From: Chitinophaga varians
Lineage (GTDB): Bacteria; Bacteroidota; Bacteroidia; Chitinophagales; Chitinophagaceae
Length of the DNA stretch: 64,000 nucleotides
NCBI RefSeq assembly: GCF_014529945.1
Contig: NZ_JACVFB010000001.1
Span: forward strand, 744,001 to 808,000
Direction of reading: 5' to 3'
The stretch's first letter is position 1, and each line of letters begins with the position of its first letter. A program made the translations under genes and the position numbers. Positions 1 to 9,800 of this stretch are shown piece after piece. A model generated the notes under the pieces. The model was not told the DNA's origin and did no database searches. It worked only from the letters and a program-made list of their open reading frames with translations.

Positions 1-1
1 T

Positions 2-3000
2 AACCAGGAAGTGCCTTTTGAAAAAGTGGTGATGGAAGTGATGGGCGAGCGCGACATCCGGAAAAACCCACTGTTCCAGGTGATGTTTACCCTGCAGAAT
101 ATTCCGCTGATGTCGGAATTACGTTTGGGAGAAGCCACGATGACGCCGGAGCCGGTGATCCGCAGCACCAGCCTGTTTGATATCTTCTGGACCGTAGAAG
201 AAAGACCGGACGGCATTGCGCTGGAAGTGGAATATTGCATAGACCTGTTCCGGGAAACGACCATCCTGAGAATGATGCATCATTATATGGCGCTGCTGGA
301 GGCGGCAGTACAAAATGCCGCTACCACTATCGGGGAACTGAAAATGCTGAGTGCGGAAGAAACACACCAGCTGCTCGTTACCTTCAACGATAATGTGGTG
401 CCTTATCCGGTCAATAAAACCATTACTGCCCTGTTTGAAGAGCAGGTAGCCAACGCGCCGGACGCCATTGCGTTGTCTTTCGGTGAGCAGCAGCTGACCT
501 ACCGTGAGCTGGAAGAGCAATCGAACCGCGTGGCGCATTACCTCCGTAAGCAGGGCGTGAAGGAAGGCGTGATGGTGCCGCTGTGCATGGAACGGTCCAT
601 TCACCTGATCGTGAGTATCCTCGGTATCCTGAAAGCCGGCGGCGCTTATGTGCCCGTAGACCCGGCTTATCCAAAGGACCGTATCGCGTATATGCTGCAC
701 GATACGGCCAGCAAACTGGTGCTCACGACCACCGACCAGCAGGCGTTGCTAGCCGCGGAAGCGGAGCAGGCCACGCTCATCTTCGTAGATAATATCCTTG
801 ATTTGCTCGCAGCGATGCCGGCGTATCCGGTAGGCGTGAAAACCGATCCGGACTCCCTGGCATACGTTATTTATACTTCCGGTTCTACCGGCAGGCCCAA
901 AGGCGCGATGGTGGTCCATCGCAACGTGACCAGCCTGGCGCGGGGCGGCAACTTCGTGGAGCTGAGCGCCGCAGATACTTTATTGTCTACCGGTTCTCCT
1001 TCTTTTGACGCTACCACCATCGAATATTGGGGTATGTTACTGAATGGAGGACAGCTGGTATTATGCCCGGAGAAACGGCTGCTGGACAACCAGTTGCTCA
1101 AACAGGAGATCCGTCAGCGGGGCGTTACAAAAATGTGGTTCACCGCCAGCTGGTTTAACCAGCTGGTAGATGATGACATCTCCATCTTCGAAGGGCTGAC
1201 CGCTGTGATGGCAGGAGGAGAGAAACTATCGGAAGAGCATATCCGTAAATTCCGGGCTGCTTATCCTGCTACGCAGATTATTAACGGTTACGGCCCTACG
1301 GAGAACACGACTTTCTCCCTCACCTGGAATATCGCCGCGGTGGTGCCGGGCAAAAGTATTCCTATCGGCCGGCCGTTGGCCAACCGTACGGCCTATGTGC
1401 TGGACAGCGCGATGCAGCTGCTGCCGGTAGGTACGCCGGGAGAGCTGTATGTAGGCGGCGCGGGGGTGTCCCGTGGTTACCTCAATCAGCCGGAACTGAC
1501 CGCAGAAAAATTTGTCACCGATCCGTTCAGTGAACAGCGGGGCGCCCGGTTATACCGCACCGGCGACCGTGCCCGTTGGCTGCCCGATGGTACGGTGGAG
1601 TACCTGGGACGTATGGACGACCAGATCAAGATGCGTGGCTACAGAATAGAGCCCGGCGAAATAGAAAGAGCATTGAACAACCTGGAGGCTGTAGCCGCCA
1701 GTTGCGTCGTGGTAAAGGAACAACAGGGCGCGGAGAAAAAACTGGTCAGCTATTATGTGCCCGACCAGCAAGCCGTGCTCCGCACAGAGCAGGAACTGTA
1801 CCTGCAACAGGTGGCTACCTGGAAAGAACTGTATGAAACGGCCTATAGTAAAGCAGACGAAGTAAAAGACCTGGACGGGGAATTTAATATCACCGGGTGG
1901 AACGACAGCTTCACCGGTGAAGCCATCCCGGCGCAGAACATGCGCAGCTGGCTGGAAGATATCACCAGCGTAGTATTGTCCACCCAGCCGCGTAATGTGC
2001 TGGAAATAGGATGTGGTACCGGTTTGATCTATTTTCAGCTGGCCGGGCACATCGAAAAATATATTGGTACCGACTTCTCACAGGTATCTACCCGTCAGCT
2101 GCAGCAGCATATCGACAAAGGACTGCGCCGCTATCCTGCAACAACCCTGAAGGTATGTGCGGCCCACGAAGTAACCCTGGAAGAAGGCGCCTCTATCGAT
2201 ACCGTGATCCTGAACTCCATCGTACAATATTTCCCGGGTGCGCAGTACATGTCTGATGTGTTGGACAATGCCATCTCCCTGCTGAAAGGGAAAGGACATA
2301 TTGTGATCGGGGACGTGAGAGACCTCCGTTTGCTCCCTTCTTTCAAACGCAGGCTGCAATTGGATAAACTGCAAAGTAAAACAAGCCTCCGGGAGTTTGA
2401 ATGGAACGTAGACCAGGAAGTATGGAAAGAAGAAGAGCTGTGTTTTTCTCCTGCTTACTTCTTCCAGTTGCAGTCGCTGTATCCGGAGATTACCCATGTG
2501 GAAATTCAATGGAAGCAGGGCGACTATCTCAATGAGTTGACGCTCTACCGCTACACGGTGGTGTTGCATCTGGATATAGAAAAACCAGTACTGCAGCCGC
2601 AATGGCAGGCATGGGACGAGATCACGGATAAGCACAGCATCTTGTCGCGCTTCGCTGCCGGTCAGCCACGGATTGCCTTGCAGCACGTGCCTAACCCGAG
2701 GTTATGGAAGGAAAGGCTGCTGGAGCAGGCGCTTACCGACAGAAGCATCAACCAGGTGGGTGATCTGGCAGACTATATCCTGACACCTGACAACGATACC
2801 AAAGTGGTGAATGACATACTGGCCGCTGCCAAAGTTGCCGGTTATCAATGCCGCTTCCTGCTGAATGAAGATCCGTTTAAGATAAACCTGCTGATAGAAC
2901 AGGTGCCGTTCAATGGTTTTGTGGAGCCATCTTACAGCAAATCGGCCGGTTATACGGAGGGTGTAAAAACAAATATTCCGCTGTTCCCCGATATCTGCGA

Positions 3001-6000
3001 AGTGCTGGAAAAAGATATCCGTGTGCAGTTGCAACAGCGGCTGCCCGAATACATGGTACCTTTCGCTTTTGTGGCCATGCAGCTGTTGCCGTTGACCAGC
3101 AATGGTAAGGTAGACCGCCGGTTTTTAACCGAATGGGAATTTATACAGCGCAAGCGCCTGTTGAATTACCAGGCGCCGGTAACCGCCACAGAACAGCAGC
3201 TGGCGGACATCTGGCAACGGCTGCTGGGAGTAGAGCGTATCGGCACGCAGGATAATTTCTTTGAGCTGGGCGGGCATTCGTTGCTCGCTACCCGTGCGGT
3301 ATCTGCCATCCGTAAAGAGATGGAGGCGGAGCTGACGGTAAAAGATTTTTTCCTGCATCCAACCGTTGCTTCCTTAGCTACTTACCTGCAACTGCAACAT
3401 AAAGGGCTGTTGCTGCCCGCGCTTTTCGCGGCAGAAAGGCCCGTACAGATTCCGCTGTCTTTCAGCCAGGAAAGGCTGTGGTTCATTGATCAGCTGGAAG
3501 GCAGCGTATCGTATCATATGCCGGTGGTGTTGAGGCTGAAAGGCGCCTTGGACAATGAGGCGCTGGGCCATGCTATCGGACAGATCGTCCATCGGCATGA
3601 GTCATTGCGTACCGTCATCAGACAGGAACAGGGTAAACCTTACCAACAGTTTCTGGACAAACACCTGTGGCAGCTGACGGAAATAGACGACGCTGCTTTG
3701 AGTGCTGATGGTACGGCGTTACAGGAATATATTACCCACCTGGTATACCAGCCGTTTGATCTGGCCAATGACTTTATGCTGCGGGCGCATCTGCTGCGCG
3801 TATCAACAGCGGAACAGGTGCTGGTACTGGTAATGCATCATATTGCTTCCGATGGCTGGTCAGTATCCATATTGGTAAATGAACTGATTGCGTTATACCG
3901 TGCCCACAGCACCGGCAGTGCATCGCATCTGCCTGCGCTGGATATCCAATACGCGGATTACGCCATCTGGCAACGCACACACCTGGAAGGCGCTGCCTTA
4001 AAGAAACGCCTGGTATACTGGCAGGAAAAACTGGCGGGCGTAGAAGTGCTGCACCTGCCTACAGATTATTCACGTCCTCCGATACAGAGCACCCGCGGCG
4101 CTATCAGCAGGTTCCGCCTGGATAAAGAGCTGCGCGACCAGTTGCAGGTACTGTCGCAGCAACAGGGCACTACGCTGTTCATGACGTTGCTCACCGCCTT
4201 CAAAGTATTGTTGTACCGTTACAGCGGCCAGGATGATATCTGCGTAGGTACTACCATCGCCGGCAGAACGCAACAGGAAGCAGAAGGACTGATCGGTTTC
4301 TTTGTGAACACATTACCGCTGCGCAGTGACCTGAGCGATGATCCTACTTTTATCACGCTGCTGCAACAGGTGAAAGAAACTACGCTGGATGCCTACGATC
4401 ATCAGGACGCACCCTTTGAAAAAATAGTGGAAGTGGTGGAAAAAGACCGGGACATGAGCAGAACGGCGTTGTTCCAGGTGATGTTTGAACTCTTTAATAT
4501 GCCCGATGCGCCAGATCTGAAGCTGGGCGAACTGCATATTACACAGGAAGAAATTCCGCATACCGTTACTTTGTTTGACCTCAGCTGCTGCTTGCAGGAA
4601 GATGCCCACGGTTTAAGCGGCTACATTGAATATTGTGTGGACCTGTTTACCGAAGAAAGCATGCAGCGTCTGGTGAAACACTTTGAGCAGTTGCTGCAAT
4701 TTATTGTGCAGCTGCCGGCCGCACATATCGGCTCTATCCCGATGTTACGGCAGGAAGAAGAGCAGCAGCTGCTGGTAGATTTTAATAACACCGCCGTTGC
4801 TTTCCCGCAGGACAAAACGTTTATAGATTTGTTTGTATCCCAGGCTGCTATTACACCCGGCGCGCCGGCTGTGATAGCAGGAGACACCGTCCTTAGTTAT
4901 AAGGCATTGGACGAGCGCTCCAATCAGCTGGCGCACTACCTGATCGGAGAGGGCGTTACCGGCAATTCGCTGGTGCCTGTTTGCCTGGAACGCTCAGCAG
5001 ATATGATCGTCGCTATATTGGGCATCCTGAAAGCCGGTGCGGCTTATGTGCCGGTTGACCCGGAATACCCGGCCGCAAGAATCGCCTATATCCTGGATGA
5101 TTGCAATGCGCCGTTGATCGTCAGCAGTAGCTATGCCAACGAAAAAATCAGTGACATCACCGTACTGAATACATTCTTAATAGACGGTGATGCGGCCACG
5201 CTGGATATCCAGCCGGTCACGCCACTGTTTACCGCACCCGCGCCTAACGATCTCGCCTATATTATTTATACGTCCGGTTCCACCGGTAAGCCTAAAGGGG
5301 TGATGGTGGAACATGCCGGTATGCTGAATCATTTATTTGCCAAGGTAAATGATCTGAAAATGGATGCCGACAGCATCCTGGCTTATACGGCCGCTTATAC
5401 CTTCGATATCTCCGTATGGCAGATGTTTGCGGCTTTGCTGAGTGGCGGACGGACCGTCGTGTACACAGAAACACAAATTCATCAGCCGGCAGCGTTGTTG
5501 CGCCGCCTTAGCAGCGATGGCATCACGGTGCTGGAGCTGGTGCCTTCCTATCTGGCCGCCGTATTAATGGAAGAGAGCCATGTAGCCCTGGAGAGCCTGC
5601 AATACCTGCTGGTGACGGGTGAGCCGGTAAGTCAGGCGTTATTGACGAAATGGTTTAGTCATGCTGCCTACGGCCATATCCCGGTGGTAAATGCCTATGG
5701 CCCCACAGAAGCCTCTGATGATATTACGCATCACTTCATGTACGCAGCTCCTGCGCGCAACAACGTGCCGTTGGGCAAGCCTATTCAAAACCTACGTATT
5801 TACATACTGGACACCGCCCGGCAGTTATGCCCCGTGGGCGTGGCCGGAGAAATATGTGTGTCCGGCGTGGGCGTGTCCAGAGGGTATCTGAATGATCCGG
5901 AGAAAACAGCGGCTAAGTTCATCAAAGACCCTTTCCATGCTGATGGCGCCATTCGCATGTATCGCACCGGTGATCTCGGCAGATGGCTGCCTGATGGCAG

Positions 6001-6616
6001 CATTGAAATGCTGGGCAGGATAGATGAACAGGTGAAGATCCGCGGATACAGAATTGAGCTGGGTGAAATTGAAAACGTGCTGCAACAGTTCCCCGGCGTG
6101 AAATCAGCCGTGGTGCTGTCCAAAGGAGAAGGCGGTGACAGACGCCTGGTAGGTTATGTGGCAGCCGGTGAGGGCTATGACCGGGATGCGCTGGTGGTGT
6201 ATCTGAAAGAACGTTTGCCGGAATACATGGTGCCTGAACAACTCATTGCGCTGGACAGGATACCGCTGACACCGAATGGAAAAGTAGATAAAAAAGCCTT
6301 GCCGGAAGCAGATATGCAAATAGTGCAGACCCCGTATGAAGCGCCGGGCAATGAAATAGAAGAGATACTGGAAGACATCTGCAAAAAATTACTCGAAACA
6401 GAACGGGTAAGCATCAACGACAATCTTTTTGGATTGGGCATGCACTCTCTGCTGGTGATGCGGTTATCGGCAGCGGTGCAGGAAAAATTCGGGCTGCATA
6501 TCACCGTAAGGACATTCTTCAAACTAACCACCATCAAAACACTGGCGGCCTATATCAAGATCAGCCAGGCGGCGGTGCCGGAAACGTCTGAAGGATTGCA
6601 GGAAATGAGGTTGTAA
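2..6616 (+). CDS. Non-ribosomal peptide synthetase, 5'-truncated: (C)-A-nMT-T-C-A-T
   Basis: This is the 3' part of a multimodular peptide synthetase. The frame is already open at base 2 and reads NQE-VPFEKVV, the late condensation-domain sequence, so the GTG at 11 is not the true start and the gene continues upstream. Residues below are counted from base 11. Order: tail of a condensation domain (1-120); adenylation domain with A3 motif YTSGSTG near 286 and an N-methyltransferase inserted after A8 (about 585-920, SAM motif LEIGCGTG near 664); A10 NGKVD near 1032; carrier domain with GGHS (Ser 1087); LCL-type condensation domain with HHIASDG (from 1276); second adenylation domain (about 1590-2100); second carrier domain with GMHS (Ser 2146). 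There is no thioesterase. The chain is presumably passed to the next protein, which starts 35 bases downstream with a docking domain. The C-terminal tail after the carrier is short and acidic (ends EGLQEMRL). The family assignment is certain; substrates are inferred. Confidence 0.97.
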   Translation, partial: NQEVPFEKVVMEVMGERDIRKNPLFQVMFTLQNIPLMSELRLGEATMTPEPVIRSTSLFDIFWTVEERPDGIALEVEYCIDLFRETTILRMMHHYMALLEAAVQNAATTIGELKMLSAEETHQLLVTFNDNVVPYPVNKTITALFEEQVANAPDAIALSFGEQQLTYRELEEQSNRVAHYLRKQGVKEGVMVPLCMERSIHLIVSILGILKAGGAYVPVDPAYPKDRIAYMLHDTASKLVLTTTDQQALLAAEAEQATLIFVDNILDLLAAMPAYPVGVKTDPDSLAYVIYTSGSTGRPKGAMVVHRNVTSLARGGNFVELSAADTLLSTGSPSFDATTIEYWGMLLNGGQLVLCPEKRLLDNQLLKQEIRQRGVTKMWFTASWFNQLVDDDISIFEGLTAVMAGGEKLSEEHIRKFRAAYPATQIINGYGPTENTTFSLTWNIAAVVPGKSIPIGRPLANRTAYVLDSAMQLLPVGTPGELYVGGAGVSRGYLNQPELTAEKFVTDPFSEQRGARLYRTGDRARWLPDGTVEYLGRMDDQIKMRGYRIEPGEIERALNNLEAVAASCVVVKEQQGAEKKLVSYYVPDQQAVLRTEQELYLQQVATWKELYETAYSKADEVKDLDGEFNITGWNDSFTGEAIPAQNMRSWLEDITSVVLSTQPRNVLEIGCGTGLIYFQLAGHIEKYIGTDFSQVSTRQLQQHIDKGLRRYPATTLKVCAAHEVTLEEGASIDTVILNSIVQYFPGAQYMSDVLDNAISLLKGKGHIVIGDVRDLRLLPSFKRRLQLDKLQSKTSLREFEWNVDQEVWKEEELCFSPAYFFQLQSLYPEITHVEIQWKQGDYLNELTLYRYTVVLHLDIEKPVLQPQWQAWDEITDKHSILSRFAAGQPRIALQHVPNPRLWKERLLEQALTDRSINQVGDLADYILTPDNDTKVVNDILAAAKVAGYQCRFLLNEDPFKINLLIEQVPFNGFVEPSYSKSAGYTEGVKTNIPLFPDICEVLEKDIRVQLQQRLPEYMVPFAFVAMQLLPLTSNGKVDRRFLTEWEFIQRKRLLNYQAPVTATEQQLADIWQRLLGVERIGTQDNFFELGGHSLLATRAVSAIRKEMEAELTVKDFFLHPTVASLATYLQLQHKGLLLPALFAAERPVQIPLSFSQERLWFIDQLEGSVSYHMPVVLRLKGALDNEALGHAIGQIVHRHESLRTVIRQEQGKPYQQFLDKHLWQLTEIDDAALSADGTALQEYITHLVYQPFDLANDFMLRAHLLRVSTAEQVLVLVMHHIASDGWSVSILVNELIALYRAHSTGSASHLPALDIQYADYAIWQRTHLEGAALKKRLVYWQEKLAGVEVLHLPTDYSRPPIQSTRGAISRFRLDKELRDQLQVLSQQQGTTLFMTLLTAFKVLLYRYSGQDDICVGTTIAGRTQQEAEGLIGFFVNTLPLRSDLSDDPTFITLLQQVKETTLDAYDHQDAPFEKIVEVVEKDRDMSRTALFQVMFELFNMPDAPDLKLGELHITQEEIPHTVTLFDLSCCLQEDAHGLSGYIEYCVDLFTEESMQRLVKHFEQLLQFIVQLPAAHIGSIPMLRQEEEQQLLVDFNNTAVAFPQDKTFIDLFVSQAAITPGAPAVIAGDTVLSYKALDERSNQLAHYLIGEGVTGNSLVPVCLERSADMIVAILGILKAGAAYVPVDPEYPAARIAYILDDCNAPLIVSSSYANEKISDITVLNTFLIDGDAATLDIQPVTPLFTAPAPNDLAYIIYTSGSTGKPKGVMVEHAGMLNHLFAKVNDLKMDADSILAYTAAYTFDISVWQMFAALLSGGRTVVYTETQIHQPAALLRRLSSDGITVLELVPSYLAAVLMEESHVALESLQYLLVTGEPVSQALLTKWFSHAAYGHIPVVNAYGPTEASDDITHHFMYAAPARNNVPLGKPIQNLRIYILDTARQLCPVGVAGEICVSGVGVSRGYLNDPEKTAAKFIKDPFHADGAIRMYRTGDLGRWLPDGSIEMLGRIDEQVKIRGYRIELGEIENVLQQFPGVKSAVVLSKGEGGDRRLVGYVAAGEGYDRDALVVYLKERLPEYMVPEQLIALDRIPLTPNGKVDKKALPEADMQIVQTPYEAPGNEIEEILEDICKKLLETERVSINDNLFGLGMHSLLVMRLSAAVQEKFGLHITVRTFFKLTTIKTLAAYIKISQAAVPETSEGLQEMRL
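365..3400 (+). other. NRPS module 1 (A-nMT-T), predicted N-methyl valine-like residue
   Basis: The adenylation domain carries an N-methyltransferase between A8 (RTGDRARWLPDG) and A10, the standard arrangement for on-line amide N-methylation. Reading the pocket against GrsA gives D-A-I-W-M-G-G-T-F plus the A10 Lys. This is close to the established valine code DAFWIGGTFK, so N-Me-Val or a related branched residue is inferred. The methyltransferase has an intact LEIGCGTG glycine loop and a GTD acidic motif. The carrier Ser is at bases 3269-3271. The matching condensation domain is only partly inside the window (bases 2-364). Confidence 0.7.
3430..6560 (+). other. NRPS module 2 (C-A-T), predicted basic (diamino acid) residue
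   Basis: The condensation domain has the intact HHIASDG motif of LCL domains. The adenylation pocket reads D-I-W-E-L-T-A-D-D-K. Acidic residues at pocket positions 278 (E) and 331 (D) are typical of basic side chains, and from memory this code resembles those listed for 2,4-diaminobutyrate; treat that as an inference. The carrier domain reads LGMHSL instead of the usual LGGHSL, with the phosphopantetheine Ser retained (bases 6446-6448). Confidence 0.6.
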
Positions 6617-6651
6617 CGGCTTTTTCTCTCATTATTTAACTAATTAAGCAT

Positions 6652-6838
6652 ATGCCGGGTTTTAATTTATCGGAGGTTGTCCTGATATTGGAACAAGCAC
6701 AGGACCTGGGAATCGGTCTTTCCCTGGACGGAGAAGAGCTGGTGCTGAAAACAGAACAGCAAAAACAGTTTGCACCTTCTTTTTTACAGACCCTGAAAGA
6801 AAATAAAGCGCAGCTGGTGGCTTATTTTAAAGCACAGG
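6652..6838 (+). other. TubC-type N-terminal docking domain of synthetase 2
   Basis: The first 62 residues precede the condensation core (PLSFSQERLWF) and share pattern with the start of synthetase 3: hydrophobic helix with LSEVVLILEQA, GIGLSLDGEEL hairpin, KENKAQLVAYF helix. In the tubulysin family such domains bind a short C-terminal peptide of the upstream protein. The hairpin here is of mixed charge and followed by KTEQQKQ. Confidence 0.8.
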
Positions 6839-9800
6839 CTAACGCTGCTGCTACAACGCCTGCTACGGAAAAAATCCGGGTGGCGGCACGGCCTGCCGGC
6901 TCCCGCACGCCGCTTTCGTTTAGCCAGGAACGTTTGTGGTTTATCGACGCCTTGCAGGGCTCGGTGCAGTATCACGTGCCCGCAGTACTGAAGCTACAGG
7001 GTAGTGTCAACGCGGACGCCCTCGAACAGGCGCTGCGTAATATTGTAGGCAGGCATGAAATATTGCGTACCGTTATCAGCGCTGATGAGGAGGGGACCTG
7101 GCAGCAGTCCATCCCCGGCGATAACTGGCAGCTGGAAAAAATAAGCAATGTAACGGATGCCGCCGCGTTGCAGGAACGCATTGCAGCGCTGATCAGCCAG
7201 CCATTTGATCTCGCCCGGGATTATATGTTGCGTGCCCACCTGATCACGCTGGGGGAAGATGATCACCTACTGGTGCTCAACATGCATCATATTGCTTCAG
7301 ACGGATGGTCTTCTGCTGTACTGGTCCAGGAATTGATGGAAGGCTACAGCGCTTTTGAGGAAAAACGGGCGCCCGTTTATACGCCACTGGAGATACAATA
7401 TGCCGACTATGCCGTATGGCAGCGTAATTACCTGTCAGGCGCCGTGATGGAGCAGAAAGTAGCGCACTGGAAAGAGAAGCTGACAGGCGTGGCCATGGCG
7501 GAAATACCAACAGACTTCGAACGTCCTGCTGCAGGCAGCACCCGGGGCGCGTTCATCGTGTTTAATATCGACCCTGCACTGTCGGCCTCCTTACGGGAAC
7601 TGGCCCAACAGGAGGGCGCAACACTATATATGGTGTTGCTGGCCGCTTTTAAAGTACTGTTATATCGCTATAGCGGGCAGGAAGATATCTGCGTGGGTGG
7701 CGCGGTGGCCGGAAGAACACGTACAGAACTGGAACCGCTGATTGGCTTCTTCGTCAATACGCTGGCCTTGCGCACCGATATGGGCGGCAGTCCTTCTTTC
7801 TTATCCTTATTACAACGGGTTAAAAATACCCTGCTGGACGCCTTTGAATATGAAGACGCGCCTTTTGAAAAAATAGTGGAAGCGGTGGTGAAAGAGCGGG
7901 CTATGAACAGAAGCCCGTTGTTTCAGTCCATCTTTGTATTGCAGAATGTTCCGGCTATGCCGGCATTGCGTATAGGCGACGTCGTGATCACGGAAGAGCC
8001 GGTGGTCCGCAACGCCAGCCTTTTTGATCTTACCTGGATTGCGGAGGAATGCCCGGAAGGCATTAGCATTTATCTGGAATACAGCACGGACCTGTTCCGG
8101 GAAAGCACCATCCGGAGAATGTTTGCGCACTATGAAACATTGTTGGCAGCTATCGTAAAAGATCCTGCGCAGGCCATTGGCGTGATGGAGATGTTGAGCC
8201 ACCGGGAAAAAGAGCAGCAGCTCATAGCATTCAATTCCACCAATATCCCTTATCCGGCTGATAAAACCATCACCGCATTGTTCGATGAGCAGGTGGCGCT
8301 GGCGCCGGATGCGGTGGCACTGCTATTCGAAGAAGAACAACTCACTTACCGGCAGCTCCAGGAGCAATCCGACAAACTGGCGGGGTACCTCCGCAGCAAA
8401 GGCGTGCAGGAAAACACGATGGTGCCGCTGTGCATGGAACGTTCGGTACAGCTGATCGTCAGCATACTGGGCATCCTGAAAGCCGGCGGGGCATATGTGC
8501 CGGTAGATCCGGCCTATCCCAAAGACCGTATCCGGTATATGCTGGAAGATACGAAGTCCGACCTGATATTGGCCAACAAGGCACAGCTGTCGATGCTGCG
8601 GGAAGAAGTGCCGGCCACCACCCTGATCTGTGTAGAAGACGTGCTGGAACAGCCCTCTGAAACACTGGCACCTGTAATCGCCACTCACCCGGAATCACTG
8701 GCTTATATTATTTATACCTCCGGTTCTACCGGTCAGCCCAAAGGCGTGATGGTAACACATCGCAACGTTACCAGCTTAGCTATGGGAGGCGATTACGTGG
8801 AGTTAACCGCCGCCGACACGATACTGTCTACCGGTTCTCCCTCCTTCGATGCTACCACCGTAGAATACTGGGGTATGTTGCTGAATGGCGGGCAGCTGGT
8901 GTTATATCCGGAGAAAAAAATGCTGGATAATCAGTTGCTCAAACAGGAAATACAGCGACGGGGCGTCACCAAAATGTTTTTTACCACCATGTGGTTTAAT
9001 CAGCTGGTAGATGATGAAATCGGCGTATTTAAAGGATTGACCGCCCTGATGGTAGGAGGCGAAAAGATATCGGAAGAACATATCCGGAAATTCATGGCGG
9101 CGTATCCCACTACGCAGATCCTTAACGTATACGGCCCTACGGAGAATACCGGTTTTTCCCTCCGGTGGAATATCGAATCCGTAGACCCGGGCATCACCAT
9201 TCCTATCGGCCATCCGCTGGGCAACCGGACAGCGTATATCCTTAGCCGTGAGCAGCAGCTGGTGCCCACAGGCGTGACAGGCGAACTATATGTAGGTGGC
9301 GCCGGCGTAGCCATAGGTTATCTCAACAAACCTACGTTGACCGCCGAAAAATTTGTGCAGCATCCTTTTAGTGATATACCTGCCAGGTTGTACCGTACCG
9401 GTGATCTGGCCTACCAGCGGCCGGACGGGGCCATCGTTTACCAGGGCCGCATTGACGACCAGGTGAAAATCCATGGTCACCGCATTGAACCAGGTGAAGT
9501 AGAGAGTGTGCTGTTACAATATCCTGACGTAAAACAGGCGGTGGTCATGATGCAGGTCAATGCCACAAATGATAAGTACCTGGCCGGCTACGTGGTGCCG
9601 CAAGGTGATTTCGATAAAGCCGCATTAACAGACTATCTGAAAAGCAGGCTGCCGGCATATATGATGCCCGCGCAACTCGTCATCCTCGACAAAATTCCTT
9701 TGAACTCCAATGGTAAGGCAGATAAAAAAGCCCTGCGCGCATTGGAAGATGATAGCCGGGAAGCAGCGGTTTATATGGCGCCGGCTAATGAAACAGAACA

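Noticed and set aside
11..13. GTG at base 11 as start of the first synthetase
   Set aside because: The frame is open upstream and encodes the conserved NQEVPFEKV stretch of a condensation domain; the gene is simply cut by the window.
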